Of a DNA stretch of 5,617 nt, positions 4,491-5,617 are shown in pieces. How positions within the stretch are numbered: position 1 is the stretch's first letter; each line of letters starts with the position of its first letter. A program made the translations under genes and the position numbers. Location: assembly GCA_007117235.1 (NCBI GenBank), contig SKGY01000089.1, positions 1 through 5,617 of the forward strand. Direction: 5' to 3'. Under the pieces are notes generated by a model, which did no database searches, was not told where the DNA came from, and was given only the letters and a program-made list of their open reading frames with translations. This DNA comes from Balneolaceae bacterium. GTDB lineage: Bacteria > Bacteroidota > Rhodothermia > Balneolales > Balneolaceae.

Positions 4491-5617
4491 ATGTTTCCCA
4501 GATTCTGGGTGACTGTATTGTTCGTTTATTGCTTCCTTCTTCTTTTTTCATGGTCTGTACAGCTTATCTATCCTGTCATTGAAAAAGAGAACCTTTATGC
4601 TGAGCAATCGGTGGTTACAATTGATGATCAAGAATCTATTTTAAATCTCTTAAATATACCTTCATTTGATGATGGTGCTACTATACTATTTTTGCCAGAC
4701 CTCACATTCGATAGTGATCAACTCAAGCTTGCTGAAACGCTATCAAGCTTCAATAATGTAAAATTGCCTGTTTATCCTACCGGATTTCCAAACAGTTCAA
4801 GCTCCACATTTTCCGTTGAATCCAGAGCGGCAATTATCTCAGAATTTATCAACAGATCTGAAGAACTTAATGAAATACATATAGTAGGTTACGGTTATGG
4901 GGGGGTAATTGCAGCACAATTGTTGTCAGAGTATCATACTGAAAAGTATAGGAGCGCGACATTCATAAACTCATTGGGTATTGAAGAGCTCTATTTTTTA
5001 GGGAACCAAACTATCAACAGAGGTTTATTCACATTTTATCTGCCATTTGTAAAGCTTTATAAGTACGCTTTTCCTCATTTTGGTCATTATTATAACCAAT
5101 CCTTCAATCTTGATTACGTCCACGGATTAATTGAATTAGACCAAAGAGAAGACCTTCATTGGTTCAGGAATATTAATGTGCCAACTTTAACGTTACACTC
5201 TCAGTATAATAGCGGTGTCCCTGTCCAATCATCTGTAGAAATTCATCGACTTATTCCCCAAAGTGAGTTGAATGTTATAGAATATAAAGAGTTTAGTGAA
5301 GCCATCCACTCCTTTTTAAATTCAGTGAATGAAGGTGAGTCATTATCAAAATCAGAAGCGTCTCAGCTAAGAGTTGATCAATCATTGCTGCCTTTCGACT
5401 CTGATAATATAGAACCAATTAAAGGCTCTGCTTTATTAACTATTCTACTAATTATAGTTATCAGTGCCATTATTCATGAGGATATTACATCTATATCAGC
5501 CGGACTGTTAGTTGCATCCGGTGTAATTGAAATTCAGTATGCTATAGCTGCATGCTTCACCGGGATATTTATTGCAGATACAAGCACATACCTCATCGGC
5601 CGTAATTTTGGAATGGA
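4491..5617 (+). CDS. Catalytically degenerate alpha/beta-hydrolase fused to a DedA/VTT membrane domain, 3' partial
   Basis: The frame has no stop up to the right edge: 375 complete codons plus two bases. An N-terminal membrane helix lies at about 5-30. Residues 60-280 follow the alpha/beta-hydrolase pattern, with strand GATILFLPD (62-70), then EIHIVGYGYGGVIAAQLL (128-145) and VPTLTLHSQYNSGVP (230-244). The nucleophile elbow reads G-Y-G-Y-G, so the Ser position is Gly135. The oxyanion HG is replaced by PD (69-70), the acid loop has Asn240 where Asp is expected, and no GH motif follows. From 312 a hydrophobic helix leads into IHEDITSISAGLLVASGVI (328-346) and ADTSTYLIGRNFG (362-374), which match the DedA/VTT (SNARE-associated) signature EDxxxxxAGxL...GDxxxYxxGRxxG. 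DedA relatives handle lipid carriers such as undecaprenyl phosphate or scramble lipids. By the positive-inside rule the hydrolase-like domain would be periplasmic. The upstream stop at 4464 limits the start to TTG 4470 or ATG 4491; ATG fits the promoter. The fusion is clear; the function is unknown. Confidence 0.8.
   Translation, partial: MFPRFWVTVLFVYCFLLLFSWSVQLIYPVIEKENLYAEQSVVTIDDQESILNLLNIPSFDDGATILFLPDLTFDSDQLKLAETLSSFNNVKLPVYPTGFPNSSSSTFSVESRAAIISEFINRSEELNEIHIVGYGYGGVIAAQLLSEYHTEKYRSATFINSLGIEELYFLGNQTINRGLFTFYLPFVKLYKYAFPHFGHYYNQSFNLDYVHGLIELDQREDLHWFRNINVPTLTLHSQYNSGVPVQSSVEIHRLIPQSELNVIEYKEFSEAIHSFLNSVNEGESLSKSEASQLRVDQSLLPFDSDNIEPIKGSALLTILLIIVISAIIHEDITSISAGLLVASGVIEIQYAIAACFTGIFIADTSTYLIGRNFGM

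Overview
The window comes from a low-GC bacterium with an outer membrane. It holds the distal end of a type IV pilus (or closely related type II secretion-like) assembly operon on the plus strand, then an alpha/beta-hydrolase gene on the minus strand, then the start of a large membrane-protein gene on the plus strand that runs off the right edge. Starts at 705, 4253 and 4491 lack a clear Shine-Dalgarno sequence, and the secretin carries a SPOR domain. Together these fit the Bacteroidota/Balneolota/Rhodothermota group, perhaps Balneolota. This placement is inference from style, not from a marker gene.

Positions 1-3391 encode three consecutive proteins, tightly packed (13-nt gap, then an ATGA overlap). 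They read as the inner-membrane alignment complex plus the outer-membrane channel: a PilN-like protein whose upstream part looks like the tail of PilM, a PilO-like protein with a PilP/GspC-like C-terminal domain, and a PilQ/MshL-like secretin ending in an acidic linker and a SPOR peptidoglycan-binding domain. If these readings hold, the five classical components PilM, N, O, P and Q are carried on about three polypeptides. The chain would run from the cytoplasmic PilM part, through the PilN and PilO membrane segments and coiled coils, to the PilP-like domain, the secretin and the cell wall.

Positions 3392-3431 are a 40-nt convergent junction with no convincing terminator. Positions 3432-4253 (minus) encode an intact alpha/beta-hydrolase with a complete Ser-Asp-His triad, probably an esterase or lipase-like enzyme of unknown substrate. 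Positions 4254-4490 are a divergent intergenic region of 237 nt, with a good sigma-70-like promoter for the rightward gene, a weaker candidate for the leftward gene, and several palindromes overlapping or beside them.

From 4491 to the right edge is an open frame with no stop. It encodes a membrane-anchored alpha/beta-hydrolase-like domain that has lost its catalytic residues, followed by the first part of a DedA/VTT (SNARE-associated) membrane domain. The most notable points are the domain fusions in the pilus operon, the secretin-SPOR protein, and the pairing of an active hydrolase with a divergently transcribed, apparently dead, hydrolase-DedA fusion.
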